Source: Callipepla californica brunnescens | Lineage: Eukaryota > Chordata > Aves > Galliformes > Odontophoridae | NCBI GenBank assembly: GCA_023055505.1 | Contig: JALIRH010000050.1 | Span: 124,001 to 188,000 of the forward strand | Reading direction: 5' to 3' | Length of the DNA: 64,000 nucleotides | Shown: piece by piece, positions 12,048 to 24,441 of the stretch | Layout of the letters: every line of letters begins with the position of its first letter | Position numbering within the stretch: the first letter of the stretch is position 1 | Made by a program: the position numbers and the translations under genes | Notes under the pieces: generated by a model | The model's database searches: none | What the model saw: only the letters and a program-made list of their open reading frames with translations | Told to the model about the DNA's origin: nothing

Positions 12048-14494
12048 CCTCATTTAAGTGCATGTGTAGCAAATCACGTTTCAAGACTAAAGCACGCTGA
12101 GAACAATTTATTTTCTCTGAAGAACATGTTATCTCAACATTGCCTTTTTTTGTTATTTCTTCAGTGATAGGAAGAATAGAAAACTCATGACATTACCATC
12201 CCAGACGCTTTAAGAGGTAGCTTGGTTTCTTTCTTGTTTTAGTTTTGGATGCTATTAGATGATGCATTTTCTACAACAAATTAACATAATAAAACAATAA
12301 ATACCTCTCTGATTGACACTGCTGGAATTCTTATTAACTAGCTCAAAATAAAGGCACTGCTTAAATATCTCAAATCCATAAAGGCAGGAAATGAGAAATA
12401 AAATGGAATCCTGCTATGCTTCAAACCCTACTGAAATGCTATTCATTGTTTTTCAGTCATCTTTCAAAGGGAAATCTTTTATGAAAGGTTAAAAACAAAG
12501 CAATTCTTAAACCTGAAATTCTGACAAAAATGTTCAACTACGCAAAAAATTATATTCTACTTCATTCAAAATATTGCACTTTTTTTTTCTAAAGCACGCT
12601 AGCATAATACTGCCTGCCTTATTAAAATAATCACTAAGTCAGAACAACTATTGGTAAGCCATTTCATTGCCAATTTTTTTTTTAAGACAACACAGCAAGT
12701 AAGAAATTTTGTGGGCAGAGCACCATCTGCTCGTGCTTTAATTTTGCTAACAGTTATATTCTGAGACCTTCAGCTGTAAAGAAAGTTTTCCAAATGTAAA
12801 GAGCATATAAACCAGCATACAGGCTTTACCTTCTACCTTCCTCCGACTCCCTCCTGCTGTTCAGAGGTATACCACACACCAGTGCTGGCTGCTGCTCTTT
12901 GCAACCTAGCATTCCATGAGAAAAATCAGAAGAAAATAAGCTGCAGCTTGGAAAGCCAAAGCAATACTAAAAATGTCACTGAAGTCAGAGATTAAAATGA
13001 AGGATTCAAGAAAAAGTAGTAAGAGACAAACCTGAAACAAACGCAGTATTATAATATGGAAGAAAACCTCATGTGCTTTGTGAATTGCAAGAAAGCATGC
13101 TGATGTGTGGAGAAGAAAAAGGCTTCAAAATGATAAGATGCCTACACTAGCCTGCGGCAGAAGAAGTTGGGAAATGAAAGAAATGAAAATGGCAGCTTAG
13201 TAGGGACTCTGATATTTTTCTGTCCTTAATAATAGCAGTGAATAGCCACAGCTTTCCTTTCCTCAGGTATGCCTGCTGAATACAACCCCTTCTCAGGTAT
13301 CACCTCTTCAACACAAAAAGTAGCATTTTTTGTTTTCTCTGTTAAGCATCTACCTAGCCAGGTAAGGATAATATTGTTAATCCTGAGTAGGAATGAAACA
13401 GGAACTCCGTGGGTTTTCAGAAAATAGAAATTCTATGTTATGAAGCGCATCTCTAGGAAAGCACTAACCTATTCCATCAATAGCTTGCAAGAAGCAAAGT
13501 ATGTGACTTTTCAAATTTCAGACCTACCAATTCTAATGAGATATCAAATGATTAAACAAACACTCCAAAACCGTTTAACCACAAATTGGAAGAACACGAT
13601 GAAGATCGTCACTTGAAAACAAAAACTGATCACAAACATCACCCTGCTCCTCTGGCTGGTTTGCAATTACTATAATAACACAGCCCTTCAGAAAGGCGCA
13701 TAGCACATACTGCAATTAAATGTGAAAAACCCAATCCAGGAAACTACACAGCACAAGCCTACCAAGCCTTTGGTTTAACTTTCAGAAATCTACCCTGACT
13801 TCTGTATTTTTTTTCCCTGAAAACCTGCATTGGCTGAAAGAGCAGAATGCCCCGACATCCAAGCCTGAACAGCATCACAGGTTGCCAAGACGCACCCTGC
13901 TGGCTGCGTACCACTCCCAGTTGTTGGGTGCACTGTGCTTTCTGAATACACTGCCTTGGTGTTGCTATTAATCACAAGAGGAAAATACCTCGTTTGCCAA
14001 AACAGTACCTAAATCTAGAGCACTGCAGGGCGGAGGTGGGCTGTTAAAGGCAGACTCATGCAGGATAAATTCCCTTTAATTCACAAAATGATTAAAGAAA
14101 GCTGATGGAGGAGGCGGCCTTTTAAGCAGCATGTTTCTATTTTTAAACTAATCGTTCACAGCAGACTTTTTTTCCCCACTTACAGAGGAAATCTAGTAAT
14201 TAAATGTAACTGCTACCAGACTTGGAATCCTTCTCTTAGTTTATTTGGCCTATTTTCTGCAAAAAGCATCCACCCCCCTCCAAGGTAGAAGTCAAACCTA
14301 TTAACGTAACAGCTTATCCTGCCCTATTTCCACTTGGCAGTCTCTCGTAATGCTGATTTAATATCTGACAAAAATAGGACAAAGATACTGTCATTTTTCA
14401 TTAGGGAATGCCAGCTCAGTACAAGCAATTTTAACTCTGCAGAGCTTGGGTTAGGGAAGGTGCACGCTGCTTGGCCATGTGATGAAACAGCCCA

Positions 14495-14535
14495 GCCTGC
14501 CTGCCTGCCTGCCTGCCCTCCCTCCCTCCCCACCT
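14495..14535 (+). repeat. (CCTG)n followed by CCCT-rich tract
   Basis: About five to six tandem CCTG units at 14495-14518 run into a CCCT/CCT-rich pyrimidine stretch. It is a simple-sequence repeat in GALNT7 intron 1, likely length-polymorphic. It creates a low-complexity stretch in the 104-codon minus-strand frame across it, which I do not regard as a gene. Confidence 0.85.
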
Positions 14536-17500
14536 CCCCCTCCACTTCTGCACATGGTATAATTCTCTCCAGGCTGACACCCCAATGACCCACTGGGCCC
14601 TGTCTGATAGCTGAACTTACTGATAACAGAATTTCCACTGCTTCAGCTCAGTCACCATCTCCTGATTCAGTGCCTTTAGAATAAAGACAGAACTGTTATC
14701 TAGATTTTCCCACCTTTTAAAGTAAGGACTTGATAGCACGCTATTTTTAACACCCCACAGTGTGGCCACTAAGACACCACCAAAGGTTCCTGGACTAACC
14801 AGAACTCCTTTTCCAGCAACAGGATCCTTACAAAGCAAACACCAGCCTCAGCATCTGCCATTTTTCAGCTGTTATTTAATTTACATTAGTCACAAATGGT
14901 AATACTTGAGGCTAGAATAGGACAATAGGCATCTTGTCACATACATATTAAATGGTGTTAAACTGCTCCCTGCAGAAGAGCAGCTTTCTACATAATTAGC
15001 AGACTTGAGATAATGAGTTATTTACTTAACTTATTAGAAGTGATTTCAATGACAAAAAAAAAAAAAAGTTCAAGAAAGTTTCAATACAATACATACACCC
15101 AAATGGTAGAGACTAGGTAGGGTTTTCTTCATTTCTTCATATTATTCAAAAAACCACGTTGTGGTCATTTATTCTGTACCATAACTGGAAGCATTTGACA
15201 AAAGACTTCATTTTTAATAAGATAGAGATTGGGCTTTTTACACTCTCCCAAGGGTGACAGACTTTTACAAGCTTTTTCAAAGCCAATTTAGATGAAAGCG
15301 CACATTAAAAAAAATTAACATTTAATATCTCAAAACATTTTGCCTATTACTGTCACTAGCAATACTAAAGACTGCTGTGATAAATGGGAAGGGAGGGAGC
15401 GATGCTTACTTGCTAGAACAGCAGCACTTAGGCTACAGAACACTCACTGCTTCTCTTTGCAAAATTTCCACACCAAAATCAGCAAGAGCCAACCTGGTGT
15501 TCTCTGTCTAAGGTCTCACCCAACTACAGAAAGGCAAAGTGGTGAATAATACACTGGCAGAAGCACAGCTAACCATAGCAAGCAATTGTGGGGGGACCGT
15601 CTGCTCGCCATGGTGCACAGTGGACTTAGCACTTGGACTGATAACCTTCAGCCTGAACCCCACACAGCTGAACACATCTCCTCCCACTGCATTAGATTTA
15701 TCATCTGATTCCAGTCTCTGTTCCTGCATTCCCTCCAGTAATGACATCAAATTCCCCAATTCTCAGTTTCTCTTCTAAGTACATTTGCTGTTATTCCTTA
15801 AGGGAGCACAACGAATTTCCGCCGGGACTTCTACTGCAAAGAATCTAATTTAAACCACAATAACACTTCAAGTTCAGTCCGCAACTTGTCATTAAGTCCT
15901 CAGTGACAATCCAGTTAAGGCACGCAGGATATTATCGGCCTTTAAAGTGACAGTAGAAGGGGTGTCAGGAGAAAACTCTGAAAAATTCCATTTGCTTTTC
16001 TTTTCTTATTTTTCTAACTCCTCCTCCTCCACATCATAAATCCTGCACTTTCAGGCAGCCACATGAGAACTGCAGCACGTAGCCCTACTGGCTGGTGACA
16101 GCTGCAGCCTCTGCTTCAAGCCCACCAGTAGCCTGGACACAGCAGCTATGGGCTAGCAGCCTCTGGGTTCCAAACATGAAGCACTCAGTTCCCAAACAGC
16201 AGGCTATGCAGCACACACTGAAGTTTCAGGAAGTTCTCCTCCCTGCACTTGAGAAGAGTTCAGAATGCAGAATTTATTTCATGGTTTTTACTATCTCATC
16301 GCCACATTTCTATCCCTGCAGTCAGCGGTGTACTTCCGTCCCATCTTTTACAAGCTTCTTGAGCTATGAATGATAAAACATGCTGGACCACTTTCCTACG
16401 ATCTCTCCTTCCTATGGGCAGTTTCTATGACCTTCCCGCAGCAGTCCAACAAAGATTAGAAGAAGCAGGAGATCACTAATTACATTGCTGCCACAAAATC
16501 CATGAGCGCGCATGTCCTTCAAGCACTGCCTTGAGGAGGCTAAGCAGATCATAAAACAAATAAAGAAAAACTTGATTACATAATTAACTGAAAGCATCTG
16601 GATACTGATTGATACGGTCATTTTAACTCTTTGTAATCAGTCAGATGTGGAGATTTAAAGCTGACCTACACTGAATTTGCACTACGCTCCTTTCAGATGC
16701 ACCACTTTCAACTTCTCAGCCTCGAATCTTTCTTTACTTTTCCAGCCCACTGGCTCTGCCTACTGCATTCCCGCTCCTATTCTCTCCTTGGCAATACCAG
16801 TTTGTAAGGCTGTACCTCCGAGGCTGATCATTAGCAACATATCTCACTTGAGACCAGAAAGCACCATAGCTGGGCTCCTTAGGCTATTCACTGTAAGAAG
16901 ATTGCTCTTACTTGTCTCCTGCTGGCTCCAAAACCATCATCCTTGATTCAGAAGAGCTTAAACAAAAAACATCCAGAAGACTCCGCTATATGTATGTTAC
17001 CTTACCAAGATTTTGACTGCTCTTTTCTTACAGCTACAAACAAGAGCGTGCGCGCCCCTAGCTAATGCTTCAGTACCTTTGCAATCCTTGCTGCCGGATA
17101 GCAGGTGTTCTTACTGCTACAAAAGCTGGTATTTACTCAGCCTTGCCCTGAATCCCACAAACATTTTGTCCCTGAATGACATCTTCCAGAAACAGAGCTC
17201 TACAGGCTGAGTATCTGCAAAAGTGTGCCGCTTCCCCAAGTTCTGAACACACTTTCAATAGCAGCGAATGTATCCATCTGTGGCAGTCTTCTGTCAGAAA
17301 GGAAGGACAAAAAGCCTCATCTCCACCTTCCTGTGCAACTGTTACTACTTACATTCTCATTTCCTTCCCAAATAGCCACTTCTCCGCTTTCACTTTTCCT
17401 TTGGAAACTCTGCACCTCAAGTCATCTCGCTTCTCAGAAAGACCACTCAAATCTTTTAGAATCAGTAGGAAAATAAATAAATATTTGAAGATAGAATGTT

Positions 17501-19059
17501 ATAAACTGCTACAAATTCTTCACTATTACAGTGTAGCCCATCCCTGTTTGCTGCACTAAGCAGGAAAAGATTCACAGCTATGAAGATAAAAAGAGCAAGG
17601 TAGCTTTTTGTTCATCTGTGTTTCTTTAATGCCTGACTGTTATTAAAATTGTGCTCTCAGCCATGCCTGGGCTCACAGAGCAGAATGGAGGTGGCGCTGC
17701 CCAAGGTTAGCTGTGAGAAGTTGAATTACTACTGGGCAGACCTTCACAAGCAAAGGAGGGTGATGTAAGGGAAGAAGAATTACTCTGTCATCTCCAGTTT
17801 AACAAACTTTCCAACAGCTAACAACAGAGCAAACATGCACTTGAGCTGCCCTACATCACAGGGAACCAGCTATTACTACACCCTGAGCAACAGAGAGCTG
17901 AAACCATACCAAGGCACGCACAGTGTGTTCCAGGCACAGCACAGCAGCCCCCATGCCAATGCACACCGTGCACTGTGTTCCCTCCCAGCAGCCGTGGATC
18001 TGCTGGCCTCAAAGTGTGTGTGGCACTGAGGCTTCTCTGGGACCCATTGCCTGAGAGGCCTCTGAGGAGGAGAGAGCAAACAGAAGCGCAAGTGTACAAA
18101 TAATACTGCCATCTCCTAAAGAATGATGATAGAATGTGTTCCTCGCTCTTGAGTACATCACGATGAAAGTAAATAGTTGGTCTAGCTAACGAACCGTGTA
18201 TTCTGTTTAGATATTATCTTTGACAGTGTTTACTTGAGAGAATTATATTTGTTCCCAGCAAAGACCAAATCACTTCCTGAGGTGGCTATTGCAAACGCCT
18301 CCTCCTCCAGCAAGGAGGGAGGTGAGCAGGTCAGGGAGCTGCTTTATCAGGGACTAGGCTGACAAAATTCTTCTGACTCCTTCAATGCCACGTGGACAAG
18401 CCAGGAACACTTCACAATTTAAGTCCAGCAAATCAGTAGAGCTGAACAGGGCTTCAGCTCACCAGCAACCTCTGAGAATGGGCGCAGGGTCCTTACAGCA
18501 CCTGCACACGTCAACACAGCAACCCCAGAACACCACCCATGTTCCCCCACAGGATGCTTGCCAGCAGGTCCGCTCTCTTTCCTACGCAGGATGAGTAATT
18601 CAACCGGTTTTGACGTGAAATGTTTATTTCTTGATGTTTTCTCAGGAGGCTTGCAAATAAAAGTCCTGAAGAATTCTCCCTACACAGAAGAGCCCTTGTT
18701 GTGCCTGAAAAAACAGATTATAGGAACTTCACCACTTAATAAACTGTGTATCTCAAGAAAAAACCGCGACAGCCCATTATCTCAGCAGTAACTGCCACAA
18801 TACAGCAAAACGTAACAGCTTCAGAAGACAGAGCATCTGCTGAAGTCCAAAGTCATTTCCATTGTTCAGCAGCAAAAATCATGTCAGCTTGCTGCCCTTT
18901 GACAATCGCCCACGCTACACAGGACCAAGATCATTAGCCACCACATCGTAACGGATCGCTTTTTAAATAAACACCATAAACCATAACGACTTCTCCCAGA
19001 CTGCAGTAATCCTGGCCAGTCTCCTCCAGGCTCACCTCCTCCAACAGGCACCAGCCGTC
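14536..19059 (-). other. GALNT7: GALNT7 intron 1, promoter-proximal segment
   Basis: Non-coding DNA that becomes more GC-rich toward the CpG island. An A-tract lies near 15053-15067. No exon was identified. The 127-codon plus-strand frame at 17176-17559 and the smaller frames at 17.8-18.9 kb show no domain, and their residue composition is unremarkable. Confidence 0.5.
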
Positions 19060-19581
19060 CCACACCTGCTCTCCCCGTGGGAGAGCACATCACCTCGCTG
19101 CCAGGGGCAGCCGGCAGCTTTCGGCCCTCAGCTCTCCTCTCCCGACCCCCAGAAGCAGCTCGGGAGGCTCCGGTGCCCTCGGCAGCCGCAGGTCGGCACG
19201 GGGCCATCCCTAGGGCACGCTCCATCTCCTCGCGGGACGTTCGGCGCACAGAGGCGCGGCTGTGCGAGCCACGAGCGCTCCCCAGCTACAGCCACCCGGA
19301 GCACCGCACAAGCGGTCAGGGCCGCGGCTCCGGACGCCGCCCGCCCTCGGCCCCCACCCCACGGCGGGGCCCAGCCGGATCGCGGGGACCCCGGCCTGGC
19401 CGCGGGCACTCCCACGGCGGCGCCGGGCCGAGCCCGGCCCCCTCTGCTCGGCGTTCCCCTCTCGGGCCTGCAGGCCGCGGCCCGGGCGGGCGCCCCCCGG
19501 CAGCCCCTTGCCCGCCGCGTCCCGCCCGCCGCCGCCGCCGCCGCCGCCCCCCCCAGCCCGGCGCCGCCACCGCGCACTCAC

Positions 19582-19701
19582 CCGTCCCGGGGGAGCCGGC
19601 TCCTCGGCGCGGGGCGACAGCGAGGACCAGAGCAGCAGCAGCCCCAAGAAGCTGCCCGCCAGCAGCACGGCGCGCAGCAGGAAGCCCAGCTTCAGCCGCA
19701 T
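19582..19701 (-). CDS. GALNT7: GALNT7 coding exon 1 (N-terminal tail and membrane anchor)
   Basis: This is the first coding exon of polypeptide N-acetylgalactosaminyltransferase 7, a Golgi type II membrane enzyme. The family transfers GalNAc from UDP-GalNAc to Ser/Thr, and GALNT7 is known to prefer substrates that already carry GalNAc. The exon encodes 40 codons beginning MRLKLGFLLRAVLLAGSFLG and continuing through an LWSSLSPR stretch, which matches the N-terminus I know for vertebrate GALNT7. Residues 1-6 form a short basic cytosolic tail, about 7-26 a hydrophobic signal anchor, and 27-40 the start of the Pro-rich stem. The exon ends at a CGG codon directly followed by the donor GTGAGT (phase 0). 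The start has A at -3. The frame stays open upstream to 20232 only because the DNA is so GC-rich; family N-termini favour the ATG at 19701. It sits inside a CpG island. The remaining exons lie outside the window to the left. Confidence 0.92.
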
Positions 19702-19861
19702 CCTCCCGTCCGCCCTCTGCCTCCCGCCGCCACCGTCGCCGCGCACGCAGCGCCCGGCCCCGCGCTCCGCCGGCCTTCCGCCCCCCCGCCCCGCGCGGCT
19801 CGGCGCTGCCGCCGCCGCCTCTCCCGCTGCTCTGCGCCTCTCCTCCCGTCCGCACGTACAA

Positions 19862-19935
19862 ACTTTCTTTCTTTTTTTTTCCCCCTCTTCTCTCTCTCTC
19901 TCTCTCTTTTTTTTTCTCCTTAAAACCTCCCCCCT
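19862..19935 (+). repeat. Polypyrimidine block with (CT)n microsatellite
   Basis: A nearly uninterrupted C/T run of about 70 bases with a pure CT core at about 19886-19907, flanked by T-runs. On the GALNT7 sense strand it is a GA-rich purine tract about 160-235 bases upstream of the start codon, in the promoter or 5' UTR. Confidence 0.85.
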
Positions 19936-20362
19936 TCCCCGCCTCCCTTCCCCTCCTCCCGTTAGCCGCCGCCGCCTCTCCGCCGGGCTCACGGCCGGGG
20001 CGAGGCGAGCAGGAAGTGGCGGCGGTGGGAGCCGCGCTTCCACGTGGCCGCCCCGCACCGGGGAGGGGGCTCCGCGCTCCGGGTACCGCCGGCCCCGCTC
20101 CCAGCGGTGTTCCCCGCGCACCTGCTGCAGCCCGGAGCCGCCCCGCACCCCGCGGGGAGCGGCGGGAGGGAGGCCGGGGGCTCCTCTGTTTTTTCTTTCT
20201 TTTCTCCTTATTTCTTTATTCCTCCCCCCCACCCCACTTCTCGCGTGTCACCGGGTGGGGAAAATTCAAGTGCAAGCGTTTGGCTGCGGTGATCCCGTGC
20301 GGCTAGGATAACACGAGCCCGTTAATCAATCTGACACAGCCAGGGCAGCGCCGCGCTGCTGT

Positions 20363-21556
20363 GTGCTCAGGCCAGGCTGTATGTAAAGTCAACAGATTTT
20401 TTTTTCTCGAGGGCAGCAGATTAAGCAGGAGATTACAGAGATCTTATCAGCTCTCAGCTTCGCACGTATTCCGTTAGTAATTTTCTGCGCTGAGAGTTAG
20501 GCATCGTATTTCCTCCCCTGAAGGGTTGTCACACGCACACGCGCATACACACCCAAGCATGATTATCCGAGTATTGCACAAAGTGCAGGGATGCAAGGAC
20601 AGTGCTTCCCATGTAAAACCTGTGTCCTTCCCGTGTAAAACCTTTGCCTTTCCCCTGTTCTCAGTGCTCTCAGTGCACTTTTGCATTTTTCAGCTTTTTC
20701 TCCCGCATGTGCTGTGAGCTGCAGCAATACTGAGCATTACTGTTCAGAGAAAAGCACTGCTGGAATACAACAGGATCTTGCACCCTGAACAGGATCACAT
20801 CGGAGGGAAATGGGCCAAACCCACTGACCTTTGTAGCTGACACGCCTGGAGCAGGAGCCTTTGTTTGCTGGTGGAGCCTGTACCAGCACTGTGTGATCCT
20901 TCCCTGCTGCAGGACAGGGGCAAGATGCACAAACACAGCATTCACAGGGTAGGCAGCAGCTCCAGCCCTGTGACACCCTTAGGTCTGAAAGAGTGGTTCC
21001 CAGCATCTCTCCCCCAAGCTGAAGATGTGCCCTTCCAGGTGTGAGCTGGTTTGAGGAGTTGCCTCTTGAGTGGCAGGGAAAGGCAGGCTGGGGCTGCTCA
21101 TGCAGCAAGCAAGAGGACTGGAAGCATTTCCCCAGCTCTCACCACTTCCAGGAGACTTCATGACAGCAAGAGGCTGTTGCCTCCCTTGTTTTACTCTCTG
21201 GTTTTGGGATCCCTTTCTGTTTTCTGTGCTGGTGCTCTAAGTGCATGCAGGAAGAGGGAGAACATAAATCCCTCCTGGCACTGTGCAGAGCTGTGGCTGT
21301 GTGATACTGCTCTGCTGCTGCTTGTCAAGCTGTGACCTGTGTGCCACTCCATAGATGTGATTGCACATTTATAAGGCTGCTGGACAGAAGTCTGTTTTTT
21401 TTTTTCCTTTTTTTCTAAGCAGAAGCTTACATGCTGCTGAAACTCATCTATGACCACTACAGAACTTCAGTCTTGAGAGTGACCAAGAGTTTGGTTGTGC
21501 ATTTGCCAGTATTCTGCTGTACCTTGTGCCTGCCTCATCAGCTACCTTTTTCAACT
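20363..21556. other. Region upstream of GALNT7, no gene seen
   Basis: Sequence beyond the CpG island with a CA-rich patch near 20531-20552 (CACACGCACACGCGC) and a T-rich tract near 21393-21410. No exon is recognised. It may contain distal promoter elements. Confidence 0.5.
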
Positions 21557-21737
21557 CAGATCATCCAGTCCAGCTGTCAGCCCAGCCCTACCGTGCTCAC
21601 TGAACCATGTCCCCAAGTACTACATCTATTCTTTCCTTAAACACCTCCAGGGACAGTGACTCCATCACTCCCTGGACAGCCCATTCCACTGCCTCACCAC
21701 TCTTTTTGAGAAGAAATTCTTCCTTATATCCGACCTT
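21557..21737 (-). mobile_element. CR1 LINE fragment, minus orientation
   Basis: Read on the plus strand, AGATCATCCAGTCCAGCTGT, then AAACACCTCCAGGGACAGTG, GCCCATTCCACTGCCT and AGAAGAAATTCTTCCTTATA occur in the order of a reversed avian CR1 3' UTR. The extreme 3' terminus (ATTCTATGA repeats) is missing on the left, so the copy is trimmed or decayed at both ends. Confidence 0.9.
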
Positions 21738-24387
21738 TTGACCAGGCTGTGGATCTGACTTCACAGGCTTCTGGTTAATACTGACCTTGGCGGTAATGTT
21801 TTCCAGTCGCTTGCTCTTCCAGCCCACTGAAGGTATTTATCTTCATTGAAGACTGGTTGAGGTTTCAAATGCTGCACTCTTAGTTTCTCTTATATAGGAA
21901 AGTGCCTAAAAATATCTGCAGAATATATTTTTGCTCTTGCTGAATTCATACGGCTAAGATAGAAAACTCAAATTAATGTTGTCCTTAAATTGCCTCCACT
22001 AACATTCAGAAACACTTTAAAAAGTCACTTGTGACCTGGAGGGAGAGAGGGCTGAACAGAAACATTGTTTCCCTCAGTTGTGAAAGACCATCCCGGCCCT
22101 GGTGCTCTGAGTATCCAGCTAAAACTGAACGTGAAATAAACCCATATGTTATTAGGGAGTTAATCAACTTCTGTCAGACCAATACTCTGTCACTCAAATG
22201 TTTCTAGCAGGCTGGCAACTGTCATAATGTTTGTGCCTATACGTGGACTCGCCTGCTGCTTGTTGCATTTAAATTGCACGTGGGTTTCTGCATATGCCTC
22301 CAAATAACCACCCAGTGGTATCTGAGCCATGGCAAGCTTTCAGTGCTCCTGAAGCCAGGCTGCCGTGACCTGGGGTGAAGTATCCAATTACCAATCCCCT
22401 AAGCCACTCAGTGCCCTCACTGCTGGGGATTTGGGGGATGATGTCTGCAGTGGGGTCACTTGCAAATGTCAAAACCCCGCTCAGCTGTCAGCCCTGGGAA
22501 AGCTCAGTGTTGGATGTGCCTCTCTTGGCCTTCTGCTTGTGTGTTAACTTTTGACTTTGACAGGAAATTCCCCAAAACCTTAATACCTACCACAGTGTAA
22601 ATCATGTAGTGATCTGTGCTGCAAAGGCTTTGCTGCACAGACTCCCCCCCACCCCAATTCTGGTCATCTGCAGAGAGCTTTCCCGTAGTACCTAGTTCTC
22701 CCTTGTCACATCAGCAGTTCCAAGTCTAATTTCCTTCTGCTGAGTGCCATGAGAAGTCACAAGGTTTTCAGTGAGCCTGCAAGCAGAGTCTTTGAAATTA
22801 ACAGTGGATTATAGGCCTCAAGGACTCTCACTTCCCTTAGATGTTTCTAGAATTAACTGCTGATGCTTCACTTTGTGTGTATTTCACTATAGGATAGATA
22901 CACTCCACGTGAATAGAATGGCAGTCTCGGGCATGCTTTCATTAAGAAAGTGCTGAAACAGACCAGCTGTCTGGCAAAAGCTCGTTTTCCTCAACCAAAT
23001 GCCCTGAATACAAGAGGGTAAGTTTCATTTTAACATGGCTTTTAATGGGCATTGGCATGTCTACGTCTTGAATTGTATATTACTATACATTTGTCAGTAT
23101 AATGATTAATACCTTCACATGCATTTCATCACAGCGTCTCAAACTTATCTACAATTCAGTAATGTAAAATGCTTATAACGTGGAGGGAAGCTTTCGTAGC
23201 CTCACTGGAGGGGAAAGAGAAGATGGAAAGAAAATGTGCTGGGCCTGGTGAAGCCTGGTGCTCAGGAAGGGTCTGGGAAGGCTTGGTGACAGATCCCATG
23301 CCCTGGCCAGCTTTCTGGCTTTCCATCTGCCGCCGTGTCCTGCTTTGGTAAAAGACAAAGGCAGTGATGAGTATTTCTGTATGGTTGCAAGCAGTGACAA
23401 ACAAGATGCAGGCTATTCCAGGGAAAGCTGGCCCTTGAACTTGTTCTCTCCAACTCCTACTCCTGCTCTCATGCAAACTTTTGGCTCCATTCAGCCCCTT
23501 TTCCCAACCATTTCTTTCTTCACCATCCACGCTTTTAGAGTTATCTGCATTTAAACTATCATCTCCAAACAGAGGCAATAAAGTCTTACATACAGCTGTT
23601 TTGGGTCTCACACAAACTGGCCACTGGCACCTGTGGAAAATTATGTAGGGCATTTGCACAGGTCTGTAGGTGCCACATCTACACTGACTTCTGCCATCCA
23701 CTCACTCTTCCTGCTGATACTGCCCCCATTGCAGGGACTTGGGGTTAATGTGGTGTTCACCACCTGGGATAATTCAGAAGCACAGAGATTGACATTCACT
23801 GCCATGGAGATAAAGCTATACCCTAAATATTTACAGTGGACTAATATTTAAGTTGATAAAACGGAATCGAATTGTAGGCTTTAAAATTCTTCTTAATTTC
23901 TTTGTTTAAAATGCACTTTAAAAATAAAATAAGTGGCTCTCAGTAATAGTTAATACATGTTCTTACAAACCAGACTGAGATGTGCTTCATCTTCATTGTT
24001 GTGTGTTCATGATAACTAGTCCTTAATGCAATTCTTCCTACAATTCCCTTTTATCTTTCTTTTTTCTCTTTTTCTCTTTCTCAAGCCAGAGCAGAGGTTT
24101 AGCAATACACGTCTTACCAAAAATTATTCTTCAGTATCTCATGATTTGATTTAATGCTTTTGGCACAGCATGGTTTGCCTCCTTTGCTTTTTCTGTCACT
24201 TCTGTAAAGAACGCGTTGTGAAATTCCTGTCATTATATTTAGCCCCCATACTCCTGTCATGCCTACTTAGTTTTCCTCCTGCAATATCACCTCTAGCTGA
24301 TCCTATATTTTATTACACAACAACAGTAGGTGAGCTCATTATTTTGTGTTGGTCTCTATTCCACCCATGTTCCACAGAATGGATTGT
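21738..24387. other. Intergenic, no gene recognised
   Basis: Mixed-composition DNA. The longest open frame, 181 codons on the minus strand (23156-23701), has no recognisable domain, signal peptide or low-complexity signature of a known protein, and I treat it as chance. No RNA gene or repeat family was seen. Confidence 0.45.
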
Positions 24388-24441
24388 AAAAAAAAAAAAA
24401 AAAAAAAACCCAAACCAAAATAAAAACAACAAAACAAAAAA
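24388..24441 (+). repeat. A21 tract followed by A-rich sequence
   Basis: Twenty-one consecutive A residues (24388-24408) are followed by an imperfect A-rich run with CAAA/AACA units to about 24441. It could be a simple-sequence expansion or a retroposon tail, but the upstream sequence does not match a repeat I know. Confidence 0.8.

Larger units (their letters stand above)
9444..14494 (-). other. GALNT7: GALNT7 intron 1 segment containing a duplicated 46-bp motif
   Basis: AT-rich non-coding DNA. Apart from a sequence occurring twice (10191-10236 and 12002-12047, listed separately) and a short GACT repeat at 11104-11122, I see no exon, RNA gene or repeat family. The open frames here are short and lack recognisable domains. 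Confidence 0.5.
19060..20362 (-). promoter_or_regulatory. GALNT7: CpG island with GALNT7 promoter and 5' UTR
   Basis: This is the only dense CpG stretch of its size in the window, and it surrounds GALNT7 exon 1, so it should hold the promoter and 5' UTR. Visible elements are a perfect E-box palindrome CCACGTGG at 20040-20047, an ETS-like AGGAAGTGG at about 20011, many GC-box-like runs, and a polypyrimidine block at 19862-19935. That block includes a CT microsatellite and reads as GA-rich on the transcribed strand. No TATA box is evident, as is usual for CpG-island promoters. The transcription start cannot be fixed from sequence; upstream of 19701 is most likely. A divergent plus-strand transcript is possible but has no sequence support. 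The very long open frames here (plus strand 19077-20306, minus strand 19210-20232) result from the scarcity of stop codons in GC-rich DNA. Confidence 0.85.

Noticed and set aside
14324..14638. 104-codon minus-strand frame with a Gly/Arg/Gln-rich segment
   Set aside because: The low-complexity segment is a translation of the CCTG microsatellite.
19077..20306. 409-codon plus-strand and 340-codon minus-strand open frames across the CpG island
   Set aside because: They are Pro/Arg/Gly/Ala-rich by-products of GC-rich DNA. The minus-strand frame merely includes the 40 genuine GALNT7 codons and reads through the splice donor.
23156..23701. 181-codon minus-strand frame upstream of GALNT7
   Set aside because: No recognisable domain, splice context or repeat protein; overlapping frames on both strands are equally open, suggesting locally low stop density.
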